Positions 46,348-59,231 of a DNA stretch of 64,000 bases are shown piece by piece (position 1 is the first letter of the stretch; each line of letters opens with the position of its first letter). The DNA is taken from assembly GCF_018812025.1 (NCBI RefSeq), contig NC_063045.1, forward strand, positions 50,861,079 to 50,925,078, read 5' to 3'. The translations under genes and the position numbers were made by a program. The notes under the pieces were generated by a model, which saw only the letters and a program-made list of their open reading frames with translations, did no database searches and had not been told where the DNA came from. This stretch comes from Megalobrama amblycephala. Lineage: Eukaryota > Chordata > Actinopteri > Cypriniformes > Xenocyprididae.

Positions 46348-47888
46348 CCCTCTGGAGTCTGAGGCTGATTTGGGGCCTGGAGAAGTTTTGACATGCCCTG
46401 ACATTTGTGCTTTTTTCAGTTGTTCATAAACATATTAATGGAAAAAGTGTCATTACACTGTATTCAGCACAAACTAGGCTACAATAATATGTGAGGAACA
46501 TGTTTGTGTTTTTGACATTTATGCGTGGTTATTGAAAAAATAAAAAACTTAAGTCACTGAAATAAGGCCAAACAAAGTATAGTAAATCTGTGTTTACAAT
46601 ACTTTAGGGTATTGGAGGTTGTAAACTAGAGTTTTTGCTTCAAAATTATGTAAAAATTATGCTGCCTACTCCTTCATATAAAACAATATATTGATTTAGT
46701 TTTTGTAAGACACTTTTTGCCAAGAAACACAGTATGCGTGGAGACGTGAATCACCACTGAATAATGGGCCATTCTCACCTGAGAAGACAAAAGAATTGCA
46801 TAGTAATGAGCTGAAATGACTTGCATATTAATGAGGCATTTCAGTCAGGTAGGCTGTGAAAAAAACCTTCTGTGATGTCTCAAGCTCATCATGATATATG
46901 AAACATACAGAAAAATATTATTACAATATAAAGTAATGGTTTTATATTATACTTTAAAATAGAATGTATTTCTGTGATGCAAAGAGTCTGAATATAGGCT
47001 TTTAGTTTAAAAGCATGCACATTTGGAGAAATATTGGATTCTCATATGCTTATGTCAATTTTCTATACAGAGGAGTTATATTTATTTAATATTCATTGTC
47101 ATTACTATGAGCGCTGGTGTTTTCAATTCATCCTTGAAGTCGGAGGGCGCTCTCTGTGCATTTTTAGTCCACAAATTCATCTAAAAGAAGAGGAGGCTAT
47201 TCCATGAATGGAGATTCCAATTCATACTGCAGCCGGAGGGCGCTAAAGAAACAAAAACTCATCTAAAATTCATCTATAGAAGAAAAGAAAACAGGAACTA
47301 ACTGCATGTCTTCTAGAGCTCCCTAACCATCACTTTTACATCCAGATAAACACTTTTCAAGACAATAAATACACGATTGAGACGATGAATGCATGTATTG
47401 CCTCTGAATTTGCGTCTGAATAGCGCTGGCTCCGTGGGCGTGGCCGCATTAGCAGATAATGAGCTGAATCACGGACTTCTGACATGGCTCTCTTTTCATA
47501 CCGATTACATAAACACAGAAGGTTTGTTTTTGATTTGACTTACATGATTTAAAACCTGACATCTTAACGTTTTTTTAGACATAAGTTTAATTTTTCTGTG
47601 ATTAGTATTCACTAAGTTACAGTTCATTTTCTGAGAACTATCAGATTGGACTTCGTTCAGAGGGAGAGGAGAAATCACGCATCATGTTAGTTTTCTTTAT
47701 TTTACAAAAATCACAACATTGTGTTTTTACTCTGAGTGTATACAAATAAAAGAAGACATTCTATAGTTTCAATTGATATATTACTTATGTCTCTATGACA
47801 AAAAATGACGGAGTATTTTAAGTCTGTTTTGCTGCAATGTGAAAAAAAACCTGCAAAACGCGCCGGCGCGTTTTCAGACCTCAGAGTG
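46348..47888. mobile_element. TTAA-flanked non-autonomous element, CTCTGRRGTCTGA ends
   Basis: The left end CCCTCTGGAGTCTGAGG follows TTAA at 46344-46347. The right end TCAGACCTCAGAGTG precedes TTAA at 47889-47892, giving an imperfect inverted repeat of about 15 bases. A CpG-rich palindromic core CGCGCCGGCGCG lies just inside the right end. There is no transposase. Confidence 0.72.
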
Positions 47889-47892
47889 TTAA

Positions 47893-48680
47893 CTGACAAA
47901 ATATGTTTACATACTCGTATTTGAGAATCAGAATATCCGATTTTTCAATATATTGGTAAAAATAATAGTGGTAAATAATGGTTTTGAAATAATAGGGAAA
48001 ATGAAAGAAAACGATACACCAGTCATACAGCAATGTGAGACATTAAAAATAATGGTCGCCTTAAAAAAACTCGGGGGCTCAGCTAGAATTAAACTTACAT
48101 GTGAAAGGGTTAATTAATCCCGGCCCTTGGTGTTTTAATGTAATCACCTGGTTCTGTCGTTTTAGAGTGTATTGGACGGAGGCAGCACTCACTTTTTCAC
48201 TTGCTATGGCTGAAAGGCTTGTGATTTATTGGCGTGCTGCTTGTATAGCTTGTTAATACCACCGAGAGCTGGTACGCTGGCCTTGTGCTACTTGTTGAAG
48301 CTCTGAGCAGCCAATTTCCTCTCTCCCAGCATTTTCACTCTCAACATGGAACAAATAACTTCTGAGATTTTCCTCAGCATTTTAGTAGGCGGTTAAATAG
48401 CATGAAAACATTCATATCACCATCTCATGGTGGTTACCGGAGAACACTGCTCTCATGTTTGCAGGAGGAGTGCTCCTGACTGAGTCTTCTGTGATAAAAT
48501 CTTTCAGCCACTTGTCTGTCTGTTGTTGTTGACACCTGATATATCTGCTGTCGTTATCACCAGCCTCCCAAATGCTGGTGGATAGAAGCAAATCCCTGCA
48601 ATTTCCGAAGAGCCCACCAGGTTTAACCTGCATATCAATCCAATATTCTCTCTCTCTCTCTGTGTATGTGTGGAACAGTG
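47893..48680. other. Unique DNA, candidate conserved element 48120-48640
   Basis: No gene is supported. The 48120-48640 block is repeat-free and of mixed composition. A short CT run follows at 48648-48660. Confidence 0.35.
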
Positions 48681-48683
48681 AGT

Positions 48684-48800
48684 ATTAGGGCTGCATTATT
48701 TGGTTAAACAATCATATTCTGATTATTTTGACAAATGATGTAAATGCAATTTGAACTATGATATGATAAATATTTATAACAATATTTTGCTATCGTTTGA
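48684..48800 (+). repeat. Fragment of a TAGGGCTGCA-type element
   Basis: ATTAGGGCTGCATTATTTGG resembles the outer end of the element at 56437-56922 (GGGCTGCAC/ATTAATCG type). Only a left part is seen. Confidence 0.5.
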
Positions 48801-48912
48801 GGGTATTTATACTTGATCGCTTTTTGTTTTTACTGATTAGATAACAATCCATCCATGAAACATTTAAATGCCCTTCATGAAGCTTTTTTGAAATGCAGTA
48901 TAACTCTGTTAG

Positions 48913-49710
48913 CAGTGTTCAGCTCGTTACTCAAAAAATGTAATTTATAACTTTCAAAAATAATATTATTACTTATTACTCACTAACAACAGTAATTCGT
49001 TACATTACTAGTTATATTACTTTTCCATTACACCCACAAAATTGGCAATTGCCTATTTTTTCCTCAAAATTATGGAAAAAAATTCATGTAAGGTTGTAAG
49101 AAAATGTTTTGTTTTGTTTTGTTTTCTAGAACGAATTTTGGCAAAAGTAATAGATGGGTATATGTCGGGATCAAAAAGGGATGTGGGTGGGCAAGTCATG
49201 TAATGCCAGAGTAATGTAATGCCACAACTTACATTTGGTGTTCTTATCACCTTTTCTCCCAACAAGTCAAAGTAATGGCAATATTTCCAGCTGCTGAATG
49301 TAAGCTTTTCCATATTCCAAACTAGCTTGCGGCAATGGTGACGTCACATGCATGTAAATGGAATGCAGTTGTTTATTTGGATAGCAATCCAGGTGCAAGT
49401 TCAGAGAAAAAAAGTTTAAAAATTAAATTTGACATAAATACAATATTGCTAGTTACTTTTTACAAATAGAAAGCCACAACAGGATGAAACATTATGTGTA
49501 TCAGAGAAACACAGAGCCATGGTGCTTCATTCATGAATAAATCAGTGTTCTTGAATGAATCAGTTCAGTGAATTATTCAGTGACTCATTCATAAAGACAG
49601 TTACTGGTTTCGTTCCTGAATGAAGCAGCGTGTTTGAATGAATCATTTGAATGAATGATGACTCAGTCACTTGTCACCACCGCGTTAAAAAAAATCTCCC
49701 ATCACCACTG
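48913..49710. mobile_element. Probable degraded hAT-like element
   Basis: CAGTGTTCAGCTCGTTACTC at the left and CTCCCATCACCACTG at the right resemble the inverted ends of the element at 32595. Internal words (GTAATTCGTTACATTAC, GAATGAATCAGTTCAGTGAA) are also those of such elements. No matching 8-bp flanks were found. Confidence 0.55.
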
Positions 49711-49714
49711 CACA

Positions 49715-51710
49715 GAAACTTATATTTTCATGAGATAATGTAAATATCTACTTCATGTTATTCTTTCAGTTCATGTTTCAATAAACACTTTTATTGCATC
49801 ACATTTCCAACGCAGAGATAATGTTGTACTTGTAATAGGCCCCTATATACTATAATTACTTCTTCACAATGTTATTAAGAACTTTTCAGATCCCGAATAA
49901 AGGCTGTAACACAGTTTTGTATGGACTTAAGTGTAACATATCATCCGTCATAAAAAATCTTTTGAACTTTGTTCAACAGCATAACTTTACTTCCTGCCTC
50001 TACTTTCCCCCACAAATCTCAGCTTTGATATCTAGCTATCACATATCCTGATTCTTGCAGAAAGCTCAGAGTTCTCTTGTATTAACTGAACCGTATTGAA
50101 CAATCAGATATATTTCGAATATCTGCAGCAGAGACTGAGAAGAGAATAAACGGGAGAGGTTTGAATGGACTGCGGCTTTGGAAAAAAAAATAAGCTTCTT
50201 GCTGATAAGATTGAGAGAGCGCTAATTTGATTTCACAGCGAGCTGCTCAACATTATCTGTCTAATTCCACTTTCCTTTACCTTACACCAACATTCTCTTG
50301 TCTCTCATTAAAGCCTAATCATTTGAGCCACCATCACAGGGCCAGACAGGAGCACGGGGTGCTGTCATAATGAATGACCATCCAGACAATTCAGAGACCC
50401 TGGATTAATCAGTGTTTTGATATTTCAGAATTAATTTGCAATGCCAAAATGGAACTCTACTGTAGTTTGATTTATTTTTTTGGCTGAAAGGAGCTTCCGT
50501 TAACCCCCGGTAAGGGGATGAAAGACTAGACGCATCTGTTAGCCAGTGCATTAGCGACAGCTGTTTGTCACTTTTTTTTTTGGTTTGAGCCACCATCAGG
50601 GCATAATGACATTGTGGCAGCTCTTTGGCCTGGCTACACACCAAATGGTCCAACACCTTGCTGTCTTTCAGACCATTTCCTTTCACCAGACTCATTAACC
50701 TTAGAGAGGACAGAGAACGAGAGAAGGAGAAACAAAAACAAGGCAAAAAACACTGTGGATGTAATCACACTTGGCCTCGGTTTTTCCTGTTTTTATCTGG
50801 AACCTAAAATTACAAAAATTCTCCCCTCGAACATCTTTTTTTTTTTTTTTGCTCTGGCTTTCTCTCAATATATGTGGCCCAGATGATTCATTTCCTAACC
50901 TCGAAAATGGTATTGTGATTTTGGAAAAATTGCATGTTTTCGATATCCATTACTTCCCTTTGAGGGTAGAGATGGGCCGCTTGTGCAGTCAAAAAGTGCC
51001 AAATTATGCAACCTCAAAATTACAAACTCTGACAGAAAAATGAAACAGTCCATTCGCATTTGCTCGGGATTGAGCTCGCCCTAGTTTTTTGTAAAGCTTT
51101 TTTGTTGTTGTTTTTCAGCAAATAGTAGATGTTGAAAAGCATGCATCAGTTCTCAGTCCAGAAAACACTAGATAATGCTGCTGAACAGAAATGCTAGAAT
51201 TTGTGCTTTTGAGTACAAACCTTTTTCTTTTTTTTGTATCTACTTAAATCTGTAGGCCATAAATTCATAGTTGTTTATCTCATTTTATGGAACTAGAATT
51301 CCTAATTGCATTTTTCTTAGCTTATTGACCCCACAAGTATGAGGGTATTCAGCAAGTGATCACTTCTGCAATTTGCTGTCTCATTTGCTGTTAATAACTT
51401 GTATATATTGTCATTATATTGACCGTTGGCCTGTTGGACTGTTGCTTGGTCACTGACAAGCCTCTATTGACCAACCGCTACTTAGAAGTATAACGAATGT
51501 ATGCTGCTGTATTAGGTCACTTCATGATATCAGGGGGTTCCAAAATGTGGTCCTGAGCCCTCCAGTGGGTGGTACAGGGTCTGTGGAAAAGTCTAGAGAA
51601 AAAAATATTGTGAAGAATAAAAAAAAAAGTTAACATTTACCAAATTTGACATTCAGTAAGATTCTTTAATTTTGCTCTAGTATTTTTCTCTTCAGGTTCA
51701 TACACCTTAA
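49715..51710. other. Unique DNA, candidate conserved element 50060-50760
   Basis: No gene is supported. The 50060-50760 block is repeat-free, with cores such as TGTCATAATGAATGACC, CTGTCTAATTCC and ATTAATTTGCAATGCC that look like homeodomain or POU sites. ORFs on both strands overlap and carry no domain. Confidence 0.4.
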
Positions 51711-51720
51711 ACTACTTTAA

Positions 51721-52842
51721 AGGGGTCATGAACTGCGTTGTTTAATTGTTTTAGAATGTTTCCTGGGGTGCACTTATAATGTTAGTATGCTTTTTATATC
51801 CAAAATTGTCATAATTTATAAATAAAATTCATTTTTCCTACCCTGATTTTAGCCCTCTGGTTTGAACGCTCTGTTTTAAGGGGCGTGTCTGCTGTGAGAC
51901 TTCATTGTAAACACCCTCTGCTGTGATTGGCTAACATCTTTCCATTTGGAATAGCCAAGTATTACTCTCTTTAACACGTTTTTACTATTACAGCTCTCAA
52001 GGTTAACTAATCGTGAAAAGTGTTGCATTACATTTAGATCTATGGCATTATATTTAGATCGTGGCATGAAAGGTTGCAGAGATGAACACTGTGTAGCCGA
52101 ACACCTGTGTAGACATGTTGAGCACTTGAAAGCAGTGATCTCGTCATTGCAACTCTTTTTCTGTACACTAACAAATGCTTTCATCTTCACAAGCAGTGCA
52201 AACACGATATAACTAAGAGATTCGTTGAATAAAATAGGAGTTTTGCACATCAGTCACTGATAAACTTGTACTGTTTGATTGACAGCTCCAACGATTGCAA
52301 AGAGAGCTTTCACCATTAAATAACAGATTATTTTCATCCTACTAAGAGAAACAACGCAAGTTGACGTTTAGTCACGGTTTTGATTTACTGACACACAGAC
52401 AAAGAACATCTGACTGTACATGAATCATTAGTTATCAGATCAGGCATTAGAATTAACGCAGTTACTTACATGTTGTTGCGTTACTGTCGAGTCCAGGCAC
52501 TGCACAATATTTTGTTATCCTCAACGGCATGTTTATTGCTTGGTAGCCGATTTGGTTTAACACCACGTAGGCATATTCTATTGCATGTCATGCACGATTC
52601 GGTGGGCGGGGCTAAACAGGCAGTGATGAAGTAGACATTGATGATCTTCTGCAGAGGCGGTGCTTGCTGCCCTTTGACGTCATAGATCCCCACTTTGAAA
52701 ATCCTGGGTCTGGTGTCAATAAAAGCTTTCATTGGACTAACAAGGAAGTTTTCAGCTCTAAACTTACAGGATATTCTTATAGTATGATGACCTCTTATGT
52801 CAAAAGCTCAAGGAAAATTTGATTTCTCAGTTCATCACCCCT
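51721..52842. mobile_element. TTAA-flanked non-autonomous element, AGGGGTCATGAACTG ends
   Basis: It begins AGGGGTCATGAACTG and ends CAGTTCATCACCCCT, with TTAA at 51717-51720 and 52843-52846. The ends pair except for one position or indel. The interior contains several CpG-bearing stretches and a 124-codon minus-strand ORF without a recognised domain. Confidence 0.85.
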
Positions 52843-53093
52843 TTAATAGTGGGTATATATATATATATATATAAAAAATATATGCTGTCAACTTAAGTTT
52901 ACATGTAAAAATGAAATACAAAGTTAAAATTTACTGAATTTGATGTCATATTAAAAAAAAATATATATATATATATCTTAATTTTTTATCACTAGTTTTA
53001 TGATTCTCTTTAGGTTTAGTGTCACATTAAGCTTATATTTTCCAGATAATATTTTAATCACTTATTTTGCATTCAGTTCATTGACAATATTAA

Positions 53094-54010
53094 AGCTACT
53101 TATTTTAAAATACACTGTGTAACTTTTGGCCCTCTAATGGTTAAAACAAAACTGCATGCATTTTGCGGAAGAACATTGTTTTGGTTGTGCTTCAGCTTTT
53201 TGTGACTGTGTGGATGAATATGGTTTTGTGGCACCTGTGAGCACAGAAATCCAGACATTATGTCATCTGAGCATGTAAGTGCAATATTTTATGCTGTTGT
53301 TTTGACTAATTGGAAACACTGATATTTTTAAATTAATGAGGTTACAAAAGGTGTTATCATAACTATTGCCTGTCTGATATGGTCAAGCTGACTAGCTGAA
53401 GATGTTACTATAATAGACATGGAACTTCCTTGAAAATAATTTCCAGCACAGCGTTACAACAACCATAATGAAATAGAGGAACAATAGATAATGCTTTACA
53501 ATGAACTCTATTAGAGAGTTACACATAGCAATTTAATTGTTCAGTAAAATAACTTAACTGTTGAGTAATAAAAACGGCATCTTTGCATCGCTTTTATAAC
53601 TTTTCAAATCCTTCAGTTCTCGCCATCTCCGAAAAGCTCAGTTTTATTATGAGCTCTGTCACATTCTTTTTTTTTTTCTCTATCAGACTCTCCTCTGTTA
53701 TGCATTTTTTTTAAACGGGTAATTCCCCGAAGGTTCGATATTTTAGCGTGCTCCATATCAACTTTTCTCGCTCGTTGTGACAACTATGCATGCATGCATC
53801 AAAGCAGCCTGAGCAACTTTTTGAGTGACGTATATATGAATGCAATTTCCCACGAAAGCCTAAAATATCTAGGTCTAAAATATAAACAATTATGACAGGC
53901 TTACCATATTGAATCAGGGTAAAGCAAAAACATGTTTTGGAAGAAGAATTTATGTATTAACTACTTTGAATTTTGTTAATTTTGAAAAAAAAATTACATA
54001 GTGTCTACTT
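53094..54010. mobile_element. Probable TTAA element related to 28175-29001
   Basis: TTAA at 53090-53093 and 54011-54014 bracket sequence whose ends share ACACTGTGTAACTTTT and, inverted, ACACTATGTAATTTTT. GTGACGTATATATGAATGC, AATTTCCCACGAAAGCC and GGCTTACCATATTGAATC resemble the right part of 28175-29001. Confidence 0.6.
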
Positions 54011-54019
54011 TTAACCTTT

Positions 54020-55700
54020 ATATTATCACACTTAATATTTTTCTCACATAGTTTAAATTGGTTTATGTAGATTCAAAATATATATCTGCGTAAATTTTTA
54101 GTAAGGGGCTCATCGTATTTGTAGTTCCTTTGGGGGAAACCCCCTGACATATAAGTCCTAATGATAAAAAATCACTTTTGCTCAAGATTGGATTCTGGTC
54201 ATTTATTTCATCCTCTATTTTATTCAACAGAAAGAATAAAACACACACCGGCTCTTTTAAAGAGCATTTCAAATCATGAACTTTACTGTAATAATTATAA
54301 ATCCTTGGCCAACATCAGACAGCATTACCCAGCACAGGTTGCCAACACTTCACTTCATTCTTATTCTTAAAATGCATCTCGGCAAAAAAACACACTCCTA
54401 AGAGTTGATATTTTGCCCACACACACCTATTAGAAATTCCTGAATGCTGTTTGCAGTTTATTTTATCACCTAGGCCCAGAACTAAGCGGTTGATACCTGC
54501 ATCCCCAGAGCTCGTGCTAGTGGGAGAGAGATGTAGGACTCAGCTTTTCAGCATGTCACTTTTTTCTTGGCGGATTGCGTCAGCATGGCAAGTGGTTCAG
54601 GGCTGGCTAGCGCAGGTGTGTGGTGCTGAGTGCCTGTGGTGTGGCGTTGCTCCGAGCGTCTGGACCGCAGCCAAAGACTTTAGAGGTGGGAGACCAGTTT
54701 CACTGAATTAGGCGCTTAAAGGTCTAAACTCCGCCTCCGCAGAGCAAGGTTAACAAAATCAAGAGTGCGTGTGCATAAACACACACAAAACACATCTAAA
54801 CATGTGCAGTATGATCACGTAAACATGCAAATGAAGGAAAGGAAATGTATGGTCCCCAGTAACAAGGACTAAAGGGATTTCTCTCACCGAGCATTTGATT
54901 GCATGCTACACTGTATATAAAAACTGAGAGGAAGGAGAAGGGGAGTAAATTGCCTCTCTGTTGTTTTTTACAGCTCAGGACAGAGTTCATTCGTCATTAG
55001 AGAAAGCATATGTTTTTTTTTGTTCAGGTTTCTGATTGAATAGCCAATCATTCACTCCCTTACTTGTCTATTACATGCATAATCAATGTTATGTATAGAT
55101 ATAGACCATCATCATTTGCTTCCCTTCATTTGGTTGAATAAAAAGGCTCCTGAGGCCCGGGTATTTTTAGTCCTTTGACGGGACTGGGTCTGTTGCGCAA
55201 AGTGAAGCAATTTGCAAGAAGAATTTCCATCTCTTGTATATTTCTCTCGGGAGGGCCTATCATTAAAGCAGCAAGATGTTCACAATCTGTCTTAAGCGAG
55301 GAAGAGGGTATTTAATGCGTATTATGTCACCCTGACTTGCACTTTCCTTTGCACCAAAATTATTGAGGGACATTTTTTTTCCCCTTTAGGTCATGCAAAA
55401 ACCCTATTCTGTAAAAAAAAAAAAAAATATTGAGAAATTACCTACTCTGGGGATCCTCTGAGAAATCTAGTCTTGTCCAGAGAGGAGTATCAGTGATCAG
55501 TCAATCAATTTGACTTTCAATGAATGCTGTAACTAAAGCTAAATTTCTTGCTCTACTGCCTTCATTATGGATTGTAACTTTTTATGGATTTAGAGGAGTA
55601 TGATCCTCTCCTTAATATCTTGCCTTAATGTATATGCACACATCCAGAGTCTTTTGTTAATAATTGTAAATCAGACATTACTTAGATTTATCTTGTTTGT
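54020..55700. other. Unique DNA, candidate conserved element 55060-55340
   Basis: No gene is supported. 55060-55340 is repeat-free and looks like regulatory DNA (AAGTGAAGCAATTTGCAAG, GGGCCTATCATTAAAGC, GGTATTTAATGCGTATTATG). The 54450-54710 segment is GC-richer with an 86-codon ORF lacking any recognised domain. Confidence 0.4.
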
Positions 55701-55712
55701 ACAGTGAAAAAA

Positions 55713-55753
<41 letters not shown>
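55713..55753. repeat. (TA)n microsatellite
   Basis: About 20 TA units run uninterrupted. Confidence 0.95.
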
Positions 55754-55755
<2 letters not shown>

Positions 55756-55818
55756 CTGTCAATAGATATAATATTTTTTTTAAAAAAATCAAGAAATCAA
55801 GATAAGTATGCAGTTGAA

Positions 55819-56254
55819 GGATTAGTCCACTTTTAAATAAAATTTTCCTCATAATTTACTCACCCCCATGTCATCCAAGATGTCCATGTCTTTCTTTCTT
55901 CGGTCGAAAAGAAATTAAGGTTTTTGATGAAAACATTCCAGGATTATTCTCCTTATAGTGGACTTCAATGGCCTCCAGAAGGTTGAAGGTCAAAATAACA
56001 GTTTTATTGCAGCTACAAAGGGCTTTAAACGATACCAGACAAGGAATAAGGGTCTTATCTAGTGAAACGAGTCAGTTTTGAAAAAAATACAACTGTATAT
56101 GCTTTATAAACATATATTATTGCACGTGTTTCCGCTTTCCGCATTCTTCAAAACGCTTACACTGTATGTCCTACGCCTTCCCTATTCAACTTACAGAATG
56201 AACGCAGCACCAGTTTCGTTTTTTCGTTTTTATTTAAAAGTGGACTAATCCTGG
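55819..56254. mobile_element. MITE with GGATTAGTCCACTTTTAAAT ends
   Basis: GGATTAGTCCACTTTTAAAT at the left and ATTTAAAAGTGGACTAATCC at the right are perfect 20-base inverted repeats. The interior (ATTTACTCACCCCCATGTC, ATTCCAGGATTATTCTCC) matches a MITE common in teleosts. There is no ORF. Confidence 0.9.
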
Positions 56255-56436
56255 ACTAATCGATTTAATTGCATACTAGTCGTGAAATTAAGCATATATC
56301 ATTTATCTTGTTTAACGTGCTTTGCCATCATTTGTTATATCCAGCAAAGAAAAACTATCAGATTGAAGGGTGATTCTGTATTTTGTGCAAACTTTTTCAT
56401 ATAGCCCTAATAAATATATGAATATATATATATATG

Positions 56437-56922
56437 AGCTGCACGATTAATCGCAAATAAACCGCACACTATTTGGCAAAGGCTGTGATTATTTTATGCG
56501 CAGCTTGTCAGAGCTGTACGGCTTTGTGATCAGAAGTAAATGCTTCTCCATCTGAAAGCTAGAGGGCACTCTCACTCAGAAACTGCAAATATGCCCTACC
56601 ACAGAAGTAGATAACGCGCGTCATTCCAGGAAATCCCATACTATCGCTGTAACTGAATAAACAGAAGACTGAAATGCTTTGATTGAATGCTTTGAAAAGA
56701 TGTTAATAAATGCTTCTCATGTCTGGAAAGATGTTTTGATGTGTGTTGCATTTTCAAATGTACATTATAAGCGACTCAAACTCGCAGTTCTTTCAGCTGA
56801 ATTAGCATTTGGAGCCATACTTCATTGACAAGCTGCACATAAAAAATTAATCACAGCCAAATCATTTAAGCGCAATTTCAGTGTTATTTTTCTAATGGTG
56901 CGATTAATTGTGCAGCCCTAAT
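56437..56922. mobile_element. hAT-like MITE with GCTGCACGATTAAT ends
   Basis: GAGCTGCACGATTAATCGC at the left faces GCGATTAATTGTGCAGCCC at the right. There is no ORF. AT-rich microsatellite sequence flanks both sides, so the target duplication cannot be read. Confidence 0.78.
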
Positions 56923-57363
56923 ATATGTGTGTGTGTTTGTGTATATATATAAATATATTAGTGTGTAGTTTAACTGGTTTCTGATAATTAAAAAAAAAAA
57001 CATTTTCGTTGCCTTTTAGCATTTCTTTAGTTAAATGCTAAAATTAAATAGCCCTACAGTGTGAAAAATTGATTTTTTCAAGTACATCTAATCAGTGTAG
57101 TCTTTCAATTAATATGATGTCATAATATTGCATGTGTAATAATTATAAAAATGCTGTTTAAAATAGTTTTGGATGAAAAATATAATACACTGCAAAGGAA
57201 AGCTGTCACTTCATTAAAATGTCTAGTCTGCTATCTAGATATGATGCAAATGTGATGTCTTCAGTTTGTCATGTTTTATATGCATCAGCTCTTTTTATGT
57301 CCCCAAAAATGCTTAGAAATAGTTACATCATATACATTTTATATTGAAAACAGAGCTCATGTT

Positions 57364-57548
57364 GGAGCCATGGTCTAGAAGTTAGCTCACTGAGCTTTAG
57401 TGCTTAAAGGGGCAGTGCAAGTTCAAATCCTCCCCTTAATGTTCTCTGTTCCCATTCCTGTTCTCTCTCTCCTTATCATTTCCTGCATTCTCCCTATTCC
57501 TCTCTCAATATGGAGTGGCACACAGCCAAAAATAAAGAAGAAAAAAGC
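57364..57548 (+). mobile_element. tRNA-derived SINE
   Basis: The tRNA-like head runs from GGAGCCATGGTCTAGAAG (A-box-like) to the B box GTTCAAATCC at 57421-57430. A pyrimidine-rich body (CTGTTCTCTCTCTCC) and an end GCCAAAAATAAAGAAGAAAA follow, as in cyprinid tRNA SINEs. It is transcribed by RNA polymerase III in such families and moves with LINE help. Confidence 0.72.
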
Positions 57549-57549
57549 A

Positions 57550-58845
57550 ACGAAAATAGATCTGTTAAGGAACACCAGACTTTGTAGTTTCTTGGCGTGA
57601 GCTTCTGAGCTGCTATAATTAATTCTGAGTCACTGAACATGTAGAATGATAGACTATCGATTTTGTGTTAATGGTGAGATTGTACATCAGCCCTGAGAAG
57701 GACTGATCTTCTGTGTCCCGTCAGTCAGTCTCTTTACCCCTCGCAGTAGCTGCAATTCTGCTCTGTTCACCCATCCAGCGCTTTAAACGAGAGTTATGAC
57801 AGGCTGCTGTGACCTTCTTTAACTTTCAAGCCACTGCTGTCTTTTGACAAGAGAGACTGGTGAGAGAGAAAAAAAAAAGGTTTTCTTATTTTTTGCTGCT
57901 GCAGATCCAAAAATCACAAAGCCTACTGAATCAAGAATGTTCCAAAGACTGTTTTAAAGCACTATTTTTTGACGCCATGCACGACTTTCTTATACCTTAG
58001 AGTAGAACTCCACGCTGTATTTAAACAGAACCCCATAGCTTTTCTCAACAAATTGGAGCTTCACACTTTCAAGTCTCCTGGAAACAGAAGAGTGGGAGTT
58101 CACACAACTTAGAATCAATCTTGAATTTCCACATCATAGAAGCCCTCAGGGTTAGCGAGACAAAACTCTCTGTCTACGCCGCAATGCTGAGGTGAAGCTC
58201 TCCGTGCTCTTTTAATCAGCAAAGACTCCAGGAGAGAGACCTCACATGCCTCCCCCCCTGCATTTTCATCATGCACTAATAATGCAGTAATCAAAAAACC
58301 GAAGGAACTTCGCATGCAGCCATTCGTTCCTGAATGCGTCTCTGAGTAACATAACCTAACATTAACATTATAATGATCCTAGCCAATCAGAGTGTTTATA
58401 CTAAGCTGCATATCAACTGCTGATTTCTCTTTGTATGTTTTGTAATTGAATTTTTTAACATCATAAAACAAGGCTGTTTTTGGATTTTACAAATAGCGGT
58501 GCATATTTATAATGTGTAATATGCAGTGGAAATGGAGTGTACATGAAACAATTCAAAATGTGAGTATCTTAGTGTACACTAAAAGACTACCTGTAGTACA
58601 TCATGTACAAAAATCAAATATACATTATAAAGTGTACACTAGGTAGTGCATACTAACTGGCCAGTGAATGTGTTTATTTGTGGTGTAGGTAGCAATGCAC
58701 AAACAATGGTATGTATAGAGAACTAGACACAATACAGTAGCTAATTTACAATAATTGCACACAAAAAAGTGTTATTTAGTAAGTTTGTGATCAGTAAGAT
58801 CTTTTATTTTTATTTTTATTCTTTAAAAATACTTTTATTGACCAA
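57550..58845. other. Unique DNA, candidate conserved element 57620-58340
   Basis: No gene is supported. The 57620-58340 block has mixed composition and no recognised repeat. The minus-strand ORF at 58115-58315 carries no domain. Confidence 0.35.
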
Positions 58846-58849
58846 GTGA

Positions 58850-59205
58850 CAGTAAAGACATTTATAATGTTACATAAAATTTCTATTTCAAAAAAATGCT
58901 TTTCATTTGAACTTTCTATCCATCAAAGAATCCTGAAAAAAATTGTATATCATGGTGTTCACAAAAAACTGTGTTTTCAACATTGATAATAATAAGAACA
59001 GTTTATTGAGCACCAAATCAGCATATTAGAATGATTTCTTAAGGGTCATGTGACACTGAAGACAGGATTAATGATGCTGGAAATCCATCTTTGCTATCAC
59101 AGGAATGAATTACATTTTAAAATATATTGAAAGTGAAAACAGCTATTTTAAAGATCAAATACATTTTTGATCAAATGAATGCAGCCTTTTTGTGCATATA
59201 AGATA
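58850..59205 (+). repeat. Dispersed cyprinid repeat copy
   Basis: TTTCAACATTGATAATAATA, GAGCACCAAATCAGCATATT, GGGTCATGTGACACTGAAG and ATCACAGGAATGAATTACAT occur in the same order as in the copies at 35090-35640. Confidence 0.75.
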
Positions 59206-59231
59206 CTTCTTTCAAAAACATTTAAAAAATA

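Noticed and set aside
51876..52250. 124-codon minus-strand ORF inside a TTAA element
   Set aside because: No transposase or other domain is visible, and the peptide looks random.
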